Source: an uncultured Carnobacterium sp. (GTDB taxonomy: Bacteria; Bacillota; Bacilli; Lactobacillales; Aerococcaceae). From it: a DNA stretch of 38,665 bases. The position numbers were made by a program, and so were the translations under genes. This document shows, one piece after another, positions 1-7,819 of the stretch (position 1 is its first letter; each line of letters opens with the position of its first letter). The notes under the pieces are model-generated. The model worked only from the letters and a program-made list of their open reading frames with translations. It searched no databases and was not told the origin of the DNA. The stretch covers positions 1 to 38,665 of the forward strand of contig CALJSD010000141.1 of the NCBI GenBank assembly GCA_937976325.1, in the 5' to 3' direction.

Positions 1-1390
1 TTGTAGTTGTAGGCTCTTGAGTCGTAGTTGTAGTAGTCGTAGTGGTTGTTGTAGTTGGTTTGTTTGAAGTATTCACAACTTTGATTACGTTTGAATCATC
101 AATTTTCTCAACTTTTGAAGTATATCCATCAGGAGTGTTTACTTCTTCTACTGAGTACTCAATTGCTTTACCATCTTTAATACCAGGTAATTTTGTGAAT
201 TCAGCTTTCCAGTCTGACCCTTTTGTTAAAGTCTTAGTCATTCCGTCTAATTTTTGACCATTTGCCAATAATTGAACAGTAATGTCTTTACGATCCGCTT
301 CGCTATCGCCAACCCATTCTTTTTGAACTGTAACAGTCTTATCCCCTGATACCCAGAAATTCAATTCTGTATTGTTCCAGAATGCTGGATCAGTTAATGG
401 TGTTGTAATTTCGTCAGCTTTTAATGTAGCGTTATTGTCAACGCGGATTGTTGTTTTAGGAATTAATGTTTGATATTCAACGATTAATTCATCGTCTGTA
501 GCTGTTTTGAAAACATCGCTTACGTCTGATAAGTTCACAGTGAATCCATTTCCGTCTGCATCAAATTTAACGTGTTTCCAGAAATCCCAACCTGAAGCAA
601 CCACTTGTCCACCTTTTCTTAATGTGAATGATGGTTTCAAGTAAGTTCCCACAAAGAATTCACTTGCTGCATGGTTCGCAGCTGGAGCAAAAGTGATTTT
701 AGAGTAATCTACCGCTGGAGCTTGAATGCGGTCTGTTACCACTGGGTTAGTGATGGCTTTCTTTTGGCCGTCCCCATTGATACGGATGAACCAAGTTGTT
801 AGATAGTAGTCATCTCCAACATTCATCCATGCGTAGTTTTCAGATGCATCTAATTTGAATTGCTTAGATACATAATCACCAGTACGGTTGTATTTATTTA
901 ATACTGATTCAAATACGCCAGGCCCATCAGGACGAGTGATTACTACTGATTCTGAACCTACTTTTGAAGTCGCTGTTTTGTTTCCAGGGTTTCCTGGAGT
1001 GTTATCCCATTCCGCTTTGTATGAGAATCCACCTTTTACGTTTTGGTTCATTGATTCGATTGCTTTTTTGAAAGTAAAAGTAATCTTTTTGTTTGTCATC
1101 GAAATCGTTGCCACTTCAGCACCGTTTGCTTGTAGTGATTGTGTTGCGATTTCAGTGATGTTGACACCTTCTGGAGCATCGATTGTGAAAGTATCTCCTT
1201 CTTTAACAGCTTTACCTGTTAAATCCCAGTCGAAAGAAAATGTTACCTTTTGACCGCTTGTTGTTGCTTTTAAGTTTGACACTGTTGGTGTTACTGTAGC
1301 TGCGTTCACAGGTTGCATTAACGTTAATCCTAAAATCGCCCATGCAATCATCGCAACGAATGCCACTGTCTTCTTAAAACTAGATTTCAT
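1..1390 (-). CDS. MSCRAMM-like surface adhesin, 3' end off the window
   Basis: The frame opens at an ATG (1390) behind a GGAGG site and runs off the left edge after 463 codons. Residues 1-30 form a signal peptide (MKSSFKKT, a hydrophobic core, then a cut near VNA/A). Residues of about 31-345 look like two adhesin immunoglobulin-like folds of the clumping-factor/collagen-binding type, with alternating beta-strand patterns and a GDTFTIDAPEG segment. Residues of about 350-445 are a Cna_B-type repeat (VTVQKEWVGD ... YSVEEVNTPDGYTSK ... VVNTSN). Then comes a wall-spanning linker with 12 consecutive Thr codons followed by QEPTTT. An LPxTG sorting signal would be expected beyond the edge but is not visible. 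The start overlaps the end of the upstream GtrA-like gene by 11 bases, so the two are probably translated together. Adhesin type is inferred from fold pattern; the ligand is unknown. Confidence 0.85.
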   Translation of the reverse strand, partial: MKSSFKKTVAFVAMIAWAILGLTLMQPVNAATVTPTVSNLKATTSGQKVTFSFDWDLTGKAVKEGDTFTIDAPEGVNITEIATQSLQANGAEVATISMTNKKITFTFKKAIESMNQNVKGGFSYKAEWDNTPGNPGNKTATSKVGSESVVITRPDGPGVFESVLNKYNRTGDYVSKQFKLDASENYAWMNVGDDYYLTTWFIRINGDGQKKAITNPVVTDRIQAPAVDYSKITFAPAANHAASEFFVGTYLKPSFTLRKGGQVVASGWDFWKHVKFDADGNGFTVNLSDVSDVFKTATDDELIVEYQTLIPKTTIRVDNNATLKADEITTPLTDPAFWNNTELNFWVSGDKTVTVQKEWVGDSEADRKDITVQLLANGQKLDGMTKTLTKGSDWKAEFTKLPGIKDGKAIEYSVEEVNTPDGYTSKVEKIDDSNVIKVVNTSNKPTTTTTTTTTTTTQEPTTT

Positions 1391-1841
1391 TTTTTTCCTC
1401 CATTCCTTTTTCTGGCTCTGTAGCCTCATCTTGTTTGAACGCCCAAAAACGTTGTCCCACGTAATTTAATAATACGTACAAGCCCATTCCAATCACGAGT
1501 GCGATATTTCCTTGTAATTTTTCTCCTGCTCCTTGGAAAAGATACAAGGCTATAGGTTTCGCAACCCCATACGCTAATAAATAACATACGGTCAAGTTAA
1601 TCGCGAATCGGATAATGGCTTTTGAACTAGTTTCCTTCACTTCGAATGTGTACTTTTTGTTAAGGAAGTAACTAAGGATTCCTCCACATAAGTAGTTCAT
1701 CGCTGAAGAGACCCAATAATCCATCTGCAGCATATTAAAGCAGAAAAACATAATAGCCGTTCCGAACAATGTATTTATAATTCCAACGACGATAAATTTT
1801 AAGAACGTCTTATCAAATATTTTGAGTAGTTTATTTTTCAA
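1380..1841 (-). CDS. GtrA-family membrane protein
   Basis: A 153-residue protein with four hydrophobic segments in the usual GtrA layout: FLKFIVVGIINTLFGTAIMF, then a second helix after YWVSSAMNY, a third at FAINLTVCYLLAYG and a fourth near IALVIGMGLYVLLNYVGQ, followed by the typical RFWAFK end. GtrA proteins are thought to move or present lipid-linked sugars for modification of wall polymers or O-antigen. I chose the TTG start at 1841 because GGAGG lies 6 bases upstream; an ATG at 1883 is in frame but has no good ribosome site and adds 14 residues absent from the family. The gene overlaps the adhesin start by 11 bases. A link with adhesin or wall-polymer glycosylation is inference from this coupling; no glycosyltransferase is adjacent. 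Confidence 0.85.
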   Translation of the reverse strand: MKNKLLKIFDKTFLKFIVVGIINTLFGTAIMFFCFNMLQMDYWVSSAMNYLCGGILSYFLNKKYTFEVKETSSKAIIRFAINLTVCYLLAYGVAKPIALYLFQGAGEKLQGNIALVIGMGLYVLLNYVGQRFWAFKQDEATEPEKGMEEKNEI

Positions 1842-1874
1842 ATTGTTTCCTCCAAATTTACCCTCATTGGGTAC

Positions 1875-1905
1875 ATTATACACCTATCTTCACAAAAAAG
1901 CACAA
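1875..1905 (-). promoter_or_regulatory. Possible promoter of the GtrA-adhesin pair
   Basis: A perfect TATAAT (1875-1880, minus strand) lies 34 bases upstream of the TTG start. The best -35 match, TTGTGC at 1900-1905, has a long 19-base spacer and lies inside the rpoE terminator stem. The -10 is convincing, the -35 is weak. Confidence 0.35.
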
Positions 1906-1935
1906 CTTACGAACAAAAAACTTCATAAGTTGTGC
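1894..1935 (-). terminator. Rho-independent terminator after rpoE
   Basis: A 10-bp perfect stem (GCACAACTTA at 1900-1909 pairing with TAAGTTGTGC at 1926-1935) is followed on the minus strand by six T residues. It lies 29 bases after the rpoE stop. Confidence 0.9.
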
Positions 1936-1963
1936 CATTATTTTTTCTGATTATTTCCGAAGA

Positions 1964-2578
1964 CTATTCTTCGTCTTCCTCGTCGAAATCTTTATCTAAA
2001 TCTTCGTCGTCGATGATAATTAAATCTTCTTCCACACTTGCTTCGTCTTCTAAGTCTTCGTCAGCACCTAGTTCGTTTAAGTCAGAGCGGTAAGCATCGA
2101 TTTCATCTTCTTCATCTACATCGTCTTCAAGATCCACATCGATATCGTCGTCTAAGTCATCGCTATCAAGATCTTCGTCATCGATAAGCTCTTCATCTTC
2201 TGGATCATCATCGTTGTAATCGATAAGATCATCGCTACCGAATGCGTTAACTTTCTTACGTTTCTTACGAGGTTTTTTCACTTCTTCGTCTTCCATAGAT
2301 GTTGCAATTTCTTCATCGATAGAATCGATTGGATACCAAGCACGTAATCCCCAACGGTTATCTCCAAGTGAGATAAAGCTTCCGTCGATATTTAAGTCTG
2401 TATAGAAGCGAGCCATACGTGATTCTAACGCTTCGTCGCTTAATTCCATGTATTCTTGAATTTCTACTAATAATTGGTTGAAATCTAAAACTTCATTCTT
2501 AGCTTCTAAAATAGCATGCGCTACTTCGACCATTGATAATTCGTTTTTATTAATGCCATCGAGTTTCTTTAATTCCAA
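1964..2578 (-). CDS. rpoE: DNA-directed RNA polymerase delta subunit
   Basis: A 204-residue protein with an N-terminal HARE-HTH domain (about residues 12-85: SMVEVAHAILEAKNEVLDFN ... ARFYTDLNIDGSFISLGDNRWGLRAWYP). It is followed by a Lys/Arg patch (KKPRKKRKK) and then a long Asp/Glu tail of about 95 residues. This is the textbook layout of the Firmicutes delta factor, which binds core RNA polymerase, speeds recycling and lowers nonspecific nucleic-acid binding through the acidic tail. The start ATG at 2578 follows GGAAAGG. The gene has its own terminator and seems to be monocistronic. Confidence 0.96.
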   Translation of the reverse strand: MELKKLDGINKNELSMVEVAHAILEAKNEVLDFNQLLVEIQEYMELSDEALESRMARFYTDLNIDGSFISLGDNRWGLRAWYPIDSIDEEIATSMEDEEVKKPRKKRKKVNAFGSDDLIDYNDDDPEDEELIDDEDLDSDDLDDDIDVDLEDDVDEEDEIDAYRSDLNELGADEDLEDEASVEEDLIIIDDEDLDKDFDEEDEE

Positions 2579-2610
2579 TGGTTACACTTCCTTTCCGGTT
2601 CATCTTAAAC

Positions 2611-2640
2611 AGTATAGCACAGATTCTTCATATTGTGCTA
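2611..2640 (-). promoter_or_regulatory. Possible rpoE promoter with inverted repeat
   Basis: A TATACT -10-like hexamer (2611-2616, minus strand) overlaps a 7-bp inverted repeat, TAGCACA (2615-2621) and TGTGCTA (2634-2640). The hexamer 17 bases upstream (AGCACA) is a poor -35. The hairpin lacks a T-run, so I do not call it a terminator of the DUF1934 gene. Confidence 0.3.
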
Positions 2641-2655
2641 CTTTAGAGAGATTTT

Positions 2656-3075
2656 TTATGCATTTTCCCCTGTTTGTAAATGGAACGTCACAAGCGAGCT
2701 TGTAATCAGCTGTCTTTGTTGGAATAACTGATATTCTAAAACTACTAGTACCGTCTCTTCGGCTTCTTCCACGTGCAGTTGTTTTGTCTGAATATCAAAA
2801 TGCATTTGACGACCCGCACCTAATTCATAGATTCCTTTCGTCGCCTTTGTTTTATTAAACTCCATCTTACTACGCGCGTCGCCTTGACGATGAAGTGTCA
2901 CATGCGGCACTTCCCCTGTTGTATCCACTTCCACTTTCACACGCGTATTCGTTTCATCCTCTACATAACTAAGCACAAAACCAGAGTCCTTGCGAAGACG
3001 CGTCGCATCCGCTAGCATACGCTGCTTCATCGTTTCCCCGCCTTGACTTAATACCGTTTCAATCGTTAACTTCAC
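2656..3075 (-). CDS. DUF1934 family protein (YwiB-like)
   Basis: A 139-residue soluble protein rich in beta strands that matches the DUF1934/YwiB family (calycin-like small barrel). Recognisable parts are the start MKLTIETVLSQGGET, the central VTLHRQGDARSKMEF, and YELGAGRQMHFDIQTKQL. The start is a GTG at 3075 behind GAGGGGG. In Bacillus and relatives this family often sits near rpoE or argS; no biochemical role is firmly assigned. Structured element A lies directly upstream, between this gene and gatB. Confidence 0.85.
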   Translation of the reverse strand: MKLTIETVLSQGGETMKQRMLADATRLRKDSGFVLSYVEDETNTRVKVEVDTTGEVPHVTLHRQGDARSKMEFNKTKATKGIYELGAGRQMHFDIQTKQLHVEEAEETVLVVLEYQLFQQRQLITSSLVTFHLQTGENA

Positions 3076-3197
3076 ATTCCATCCCCCTCTCGTACTGTAT
3101 CTTCTTTCTCTTTCTCCACCCTTTCGGATTTTTATCGGGCAAGCAAACTCTGCGCTTTAAACCACTATCCAAAAAGGTTTCTAAATTCAAAAAAGTC

Positions 3198-3386
3198 TTT
3201 GATGGCAGAGAATTTTTCGGATTCTATAGTAGCAGTAATAGGAAAAGCATTAAAACGAATAAGGGGGAGTTAGGAATTTATTTCCTTACTCCCCCTTTGA
3301 GGCTTTAAAGGCGAGAGACTTCGGCTCGAGCCGTTGCCCTATTACAGCTACTATGAAGACATCCGAAAAAATTCGTAGCCATCAAA
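3198..3386. repeat. Structured inverted-repeat element, copy A (putative RNA)
   Basis: This 189-bp element fills most of the 331-bp gap between gatB and the DUF1934 gene. Outer arms: TTTGATGGC (3198-3206) with GCCATCAAA (3378-3386). After a 3-base internal loop come GAATTTTTCGGAT (3210-3222) and ATCCGAAAAAATTC (3361-3374). An inner 17-bp stem (3226-3242 with 3338-3354) has one A-A mismatch. Inside are a hairpin at 3261-3297 (16-bp stem with one T-T mismatch, loop TTTAT) and a smaller GC-rich hairpin at 3310-3338. Copy B at 24656-24846 has the same architecture but different stem sequences. On minus, the outer arm is followed by GAC and six T residues, so it could also terminate gatB transcripts. 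Coding strand unknown. Confidence 0.75.
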
Positions 3387-3406
3387 TATCTATATTAATT
3401 TTTATT

Positions 3407-4837
3407 TTAGTATTTCGCTAACTCTTGTTGTAATAGTTGGTTTACAACGCCAGGGTTTGCTTTCCCTTTCGTTTGCTTCATAATCTGCCCAACTAAAAAT
3501 CCAACAGCGCGGTCTTTACCATTCTTGAAGTCTTCAATAGACTGCGCATTGTTCGCCAACACATCTTGAATAATTGGTAATAACTGAGCCGGATCACTCA
3601 ATTGAACCATACCGTGTTTTTCAACAACGCCTTTTGCAGTTCCGCCTTCTTCTGCTAATAACAAGAAGACTTTCTTCGCTAATTTCGAACTGATTGTTCC
3701 ATCCGCGATTAATTGAATCATTTCTGCTAAGCTTTCTGGCGTTAACTTCAAGTCTTTCAATTCTAATTTCTTGCTGTTCATGTGCGCTGAAATGTCACCC
3801 ATTAACCAGTTTGATGCTTGTTTAGAATCAGCACCAGCCGCAACTGTTGCATCAAAGAAATCAGACATTTCTTTTGTTAATGTTAATACCATTGCATCGT
3901 ATTCTGGTAAGCCAAATTCGCTCACATAACGTTCACGACGTTTGCTTGGCATTTCAGGAATTGACGCACGAACTTCTTCAATCCAATCATTTGAAATATG
4001 GAAGTTTGGTAGGTCTGGTTCTGGGAAGTAACGGTAGTCACTTGAACCTTCTTTAACACGCATTAAAATCGTTTGACCAGTCGCATCATCAAAACGACGT
4101 GTTTCTTGAAGGATTTCTCCTCCATTACGTAGGACGTTGGCTTGACGAACTTCTTCGAACGCTAATCCTTTACGCACGTTGTTAAATGAGTTTAAGTTTT
4201 TCAACTCTGTTTTTGTACCGAATTTTTCTTGGCCATAAGGACGAATTGAAATGTTCGCGTCACAACGCATTGAACCTTCTTCCATCTTCACGTCAGAAAC
4301 ACCTGTAAACATGATGATTTGACGAAGTGCTTCAAGGTACGCATATGCTTCTTCAGGAGAACGCATATCTGCTTCTGATACGATTTCAATCAGTGGTGTT
4401 CCTTGACGGTTTAAGTCCACATAAGAGAATCCGTCTGTTCCGTGCGTATTTTTACCCGCATCTTCTTCTAAGTGGACACGTTCAATACGAATACGTTTTG
4501 TTTGTCCTTCGACTTCGATATCAATCCAGCCATCATGACCGATTGGGTAATCGAATTGAGAGATTTGATACGCTTTTGGATTATCAGGGTAGAAATAGTT
4601 TTTACGGTCGAATTTTGTATCTTGAGAAATCGTACAGTTCAACGCAAGAGCTGCACGCATTCCGAATTCTAACGCGCGTTTATTTACGACAGGAAGAACC
4701 CCTGGATATCCCCAGTCGATCACGTTTGTATTTGTATTTGGTTCCGCACCGAAATGCGCTGGTGATGGAGAGAACATTTTTGAATCAGTTTTTAATTCAA
4801 CGTGGCACTCTAAACCAATAATTGTTTCAAAGTTCAT
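3407..4837 (-). CDS. gatB: Asp-tRNA(Asn)/Glu-tRNA(Gln) amidotransferase subunit B
   Basis: A 476-residue, full-length GatB. The N-terminal start MNFETIIGLECHVELKT and the segments DRKNYFYPDNPKAYQISQ and DLNRQGTPLIEIVSE are family signatures of the kinase-like cradle that phosphorylates misacylated Glu-tRNA(Gln) or Asp-tRNA(Asn). The C-terminal region of about 130 residues, ending in GKANPGVVNQLLQQ, is the tRNA-binding YqeY-like tail. It is the last gene of the gatCAB set, 14 bases after gatA. Structured element A begins 20 bases after its stop codon. Confidence 0.98.
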   Translation of the reverse strand: MNFETIIGLECHVELKTDSKMFSPSPAHFGAEPNTNTNVIDWGYPGVLPVVNKRALEFGMRAALALNCTISQDTKFDRKNYFYPDNPKAYQISQFDYPIGHDGWIDIEVEGQTKRIRIERVHLEEDAGKNTHGTDGFSYVDLNRQGTPLIEIVSEADMRSPEEAYAYLEALRQIIMFTGVSDVKMEEGSMRCDANISIRPYGQEKFGTKTELKNLNSFNNVRKGLAFEEVRQANVLRNGGEILQETRRFDDATGQTILMRVKEGSSDYRYFPEPDLPNFHISNDWIEEVRASIPEMPSKRRERYVSEFGLPEYDAMVLTLTKEMSDFFDATVAAGADSKQASNWLMGDISAHMNSKKLELKDLKLTPESLAEMIQLIADGTISSKLAKKVFLLLAEEGGTAKGVVEKHGMVQLSDPAQLLPIIQDVLANNAQSIEDFKNGKDRAVGFLVGQIMKQTKGKANPGVVNQLLQQELAKY

Positions 4838-4851
4838 GTCATTGTTCCTCC

Positions 4852-6309
4852 TTATAATTGTGGGCGGCGTAAGTAGTAATCATTTGCTTGTTCAAATGCA
4901 TACGCTGCTTGGTAAATTGTTTTTTCTTGGAAGTAATTTCCGATTAATTGAATTCCGACTGGTAGACCTTCGTTTGTGAAGCCAGCAGGAACTGAGATTG
5001 CTGGTAAGCCAGCTAAGTTTACAGGAACAGTTAATAAGTCCGCCATGTACATTGCGATTGGGTCGTCACTGTGAGCGCCTAATCCGAATGCTGCAGAAGT
5101 TGTTACAGGTCCTAAGATTAAATCATAGTTTTCAAATACTTTTGCAAAGTCTTGTTTGATTAAAGTACGTACTTGACCAGCTTTCTTGAAGTAAGCATCG
5201 TAGTAACCAGAACTTAAGCTGAATGTTCCAAGCATGATACGACGTTTTACTTCCATCCCGAACCCTTCAGAACGGCTCTTCACGTATAAATCTTCTAATG
5301 TTTCTGCGTCTGTTGAACGGTGACCGTAACGGATTCCGTCGAAACGTTGTAAGTTCGAAGAAGCTTCTGATGAAGCGATGATATAGTACGCTGGAATACC
5401 GTATTTAGAGTGAGGTAGGCTCACTTCTTCAACGATAGCACCCATTTCGCGGTATTGATCAGCCGCTTTTAAGACAGCTGCTTGAACTTCTGGGTCCACG
5501 CCTTCAGCAAAATATTCTTTTGGCAACGCAATACGCATGCCTTTGATGTCGCCTGTTAATCCTTTATGGTAAGCAGGCACTTCTTGTGGCACACTTGTTG
5601 AATCGCGGTGGTCATATCCAGAAATCGCACTTAATACTAAGGCGTTATCTTGAACCGTACGTGTAAATGGTCCGATTTGGTCTAAGCTTGACGCAAAGGC
5701 AATCAAACCGTAACGAGAAATACGACCATATGTTGGTTTCATCCCAACAATCCCTGTGAAACTTGCAGGTTGGCGGATAGAACCACCTGTATCTGAACCA
5801 AGAGATGCTAATACTTCGCCAGAAGCAACTGCAGCGGCAGAACCACCTGAAGATCCACCAGGTACTTTTGTTAAGTCCCAAGGATTTTTTGTTTTCTTGA
5901 AGTAAGAAGTTTCTGTTGAACCACCCATGGCAAATTCGTCCATGTTTAATTTACCAACGTTAACCGCACCTTCCGCTTTTAATAATTCCATAACGTGCGC
6001 GTCGTAAATTGGGTTGAAGTCTTCTAACATACGGCTTGAAGCAGTTGTTAAAAGGTCGCGAGTCACGATATTGTCTTTAATCCCGATTGGAAGACCTTGA
6101 AGAGACACTTCTTCTCCGTAGCCTTTTTCATCAGCAGCGGCCGCTTGTTTTAACGCTTCTTCTTCATTTAATGTCACGAACGCTTCTACTTTAGGTTCTA
6201 AAGCATGGATACGTTCGAATGTTTCTTTTGTTAATTCCACAGAAGTGAATTCTTTGTTACGAAGGCCTTCGTGAAGCTCAACTAATGTTTTGTTTTCAAT
6301 AATACTCAT
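4852..6309 (-). CDS. gatA: Asp-tRNA(Asn)/Glu-tRNA(Gln) amidotransferase subunit A
   Basis: A 485-residue amidase-signature protein. The Lys-Ser-Ser catalytic triad is visible: the Lys in GIKDNI, and the two serines in the glycine-rich segment GGSSGGSAAAVASG and in GSDTGGSIRQPA. GatA hydrolyses glutamine and passes ammonia to GatB for amidation of the tRNA-bound Glu or Asp. The start ATG overlaps the stop of gatC by 4 bases (ATGA), typical of translational coupling. Full length, no disruption. Confidence 0.98.
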   Translation of the reverse strand: MSIIENKTLVELHEGLRNKEFTSVELTKETFERIHALEPKVEAFVTLNEEEALKQAAAADEKGYGEEVSLQGLPIGIKDNIVTRDLLTTASSRMLEDFNPIYDAHVMELLKAEGAVNVGKLNMDEFAMGGSTETSYFKKTKNPWDLTKVPGGSSGGSAAAVASGEVLASLGSDTGGSIRQPASFTGIVGMKPTYGRISRYGLIAFASSLDQIGPFTRTVQDNALVLSAISGYDHRDSTSVPQEVPAYHKGLTGDIKGMRIALPKEYFAEGVDPEVQAAVLKAADQYREMGAIVEEVSLPHSKYGIPAYYIIASSEASSNLQRFDGIRYGHRSTDAETLEDLYVKSRSEGFGMEVKRRIMLGTFSLSSGYYDAYFKKAGQVRTLIKQDFAKVFENYDLILGPVTTSAAFGLGAHSDDPIAMYMADLLTVPVNLAGLPAISVPAGFTNEGLPVGIQLIGNYFQEKTIYQAAYAFEQANDYYLRRPQL

Positions 6310-6614
6310 GCTTCACCCTCCTCGTTTTCGCCCATAATTGCAGGCACTTGAATAAATCCATCTTCGCTTGTTTTCACATTACGCATTAACAAGTCGCGGT
6401 CTGTTCCTTTTTCAGCAACGTCTTCACGCATTACATTTACTAATGGATATCCGTGAGTTGTGACAGGCACACCCGTTGTATCTACTTCGTTTAATTGTTC
6501 CACCATATCAATGATATCGCTCATTTGTTCTGTAAAATGAAGGATTTCATTGTCGGCAAAAGTTAGCTTTGCAAGTTTGGCAACGTGTCTAACTTCTTTT
6601 TCCTCAATGGCCAT
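6306..6614 (-). CDS. gatC: Asp-tRNA(Asn)/Glu-tRNA(Gln) amidotransferase subunit C
   Basis: A 102-residue GatC. The N-terminal helix pair EVRHVAKLAKLTFADNEILHFTEQ and the motif VEQLNEVDTTGVPVTTHGYP are diagnostic, as is the MREDVAEKG that follows. GatC wraps around GatA and GatB and stabilises the complex. It is the first gene of the gatCAB set, 65 bases downstream of camS and overlapping gatA by 4 bases. Confidence 0.97.
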   Translation of the reverse strand: MAIEEKEVRHVAKLAKLTFADNEILHFTEQMSDIIDMVEQLNEVDTTGVPVTTHGYPLVNVMREDVAEKGTDRDLLMRNVKTSEDGFIQVPAIMGENEEGEA

Positions 6615-6679
6615 GTTTTTTCCTCGCTTTCAAAATCAATACTTTTCTATTTTAAAAGGCTTCTATGCCTCCGTCAACG

Positions 6680-7807
6680 TTAATCAAAGATATGGTATGT
6701 GAAGACTCCTTGTGACATATCTTGCAGTAAGAATGCCTCCACTCCATTAATCGAACTAATGCGAACTTCTACCGGTGTTGTTTTCGGTAAGTATTTATTC
6801 GCAACGTCTGTTACGTGCTGTGCTAAAGCGATAATTTCTGATTCACCATAGAATTGTGTCATGATGTTCACAACCATCTTCTTAGCTACATTATCTTGAT
6901 ACATCACGCGAGCCGTTACCCCTGAGAGGTTCGGGAAGAAGTTTTGCACTTCTGTTCTGAAGTTTTCAAATGCTGTTGACTCTTCTGTCGCAGATTCGTT
7001 CACTAATGGAAGCACGACTACTTTTTGGTTCACGTTTGACCAGTTTGTAATCTCTGTTCCTTCTACTGAAGTCGCTTCAAGAACGTATACCCCGCCGCCA
7101 ATATCATCTTTAGACGTTTGACGGAACACTCCAAACACGATTGGCACAGCCTTGAGTGCATCATTTTGACGCAGTCTTGTCAGAATTGTGTTAGCGATGG
7201 CTTTGGCTTGTTCGATCATCGCTTCATTTGAGATTTCTGTTTCAGCATCTTTGCCATCGTTCGTGTAGTAATCCACACTATTCATCGCAATCCCGATACT
7301 AATCCCACCTAATTCAAAGTTGTTTTCTGTTTGAATCATGTAGTCTTGTTCGAGGATTTGCGCTAAATAAATTGGCGCACGACCTGTTGGAGATGTATCT
7401 CCGTTATCAGCAGGGTTTAATCCATCTGGATTTTTATCACTCTTACGCGCAATCCATTTTGCAGTTGTTTCCGCATCGATGATTTGGCCTTCTCTGAAGA
7501 AGTATTGGTTCGTTGGGAACACGCTTCTTGAGAGGTCAATCAAGCCTGTTTCGAAGTTCTTTAAGTTGAACCCTGTATTTAAGCTTAATGTCGCACCGCG
7601 GTTTTGGCTTACTTCGTATTTACCATTTGTGATAAGCGCGCGGTAAAAATTGTTTGATAATTGATTTGTTGTTGATTGTACTACTTTTGTATTGGAATCT
7701 TTATTGGTATTCGTGCTAGGTTGATTCGCTCTTGTAACGTCTGCACAGGCAGCTAGCGAAATCACACTGGCTAATCCAAGTAATCCCAATCGTAATTTCT
7801 TTCTCAT
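6680..7807 (-). CDS. camS: CamS-family lipoprotein (sex pheromone precursor family)
   Basis: A 375-residue lipoprotein. The signal sequence MRKKLRLGLLGLASVISLAAC holds a lipobox LAAC with the acylated Cys at residue 21. The mature part has family segments such as TSPTGRAPIYLAQILEQDY, FELGGISIGIAMNSVDYYTN and VPIVFGVFRQ. In enterococci and staphylococci the cleaved signal peptide of this family is the source of a cAM373-type peptide pheromone; whether that holds here is unknown. The cellular role of the protein itself is unclear. It starts 12 bases after ligA, and its place between ligA and gatC is conserved across Firmicutes. Confidence 0.93.
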   Translation of the reverse strand: MRKKLRLGLLGLASVISLAACADVTRANQPSTNTNKDSNTKVVQSTTNQLSNNFYRALITNGKYEVSQNRGATLSLNTGFNLKNFETGLIDLSRSVFPTNQYFFREGQIIDAETTAKWIARKSDKNPDGLNPADNGDTSPTGRAPIYLAQILEQDYMIQTENNFELGGISIGIAMNSVDYYTNDGKDAETEISNEAMIEQAKAIANTILTRLRQNDALKAVPIVFGVFRQTSKDDIGGGVYVLEATSVEGTEITNWSNVNQKVVVLPLVNESATEESTAFENFRTEVQNFFPNLSGVTARVMYQDNVAKKMVVNIMTQFYGESEIIALAQHVTDVANKYLPKTTPVEVRISSINGVEAFLLQDMSQGVFTYHIFD

Positions 7808-7819
7808 GTGACATCCTTT

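Noticed and set aside
888..1253. 121-codon open frame on plus
   Set aside because: Antisense to the adhesin, no ribosome site, composition explained by the adhesin codons.
3198..3386. Transposon or MITE with terminal inverted repeats
   Set aside because: The arms of the two copies differ in sequence and no target duplication is visible, unlike a recent MITE family; still possible for an old one.
3198..3386. Retron msr-msd RNA
   Set aside because: No reverse-transcriptase gene is nearby and no branching G context could be shown.
4327..4821. 164-codon open frame on plus, antisense to gatB
   Set aside because: It lies fully inside gatB, has no ribosome site and its product has no recognisable feature; a shadow of the gatB codon pattern.
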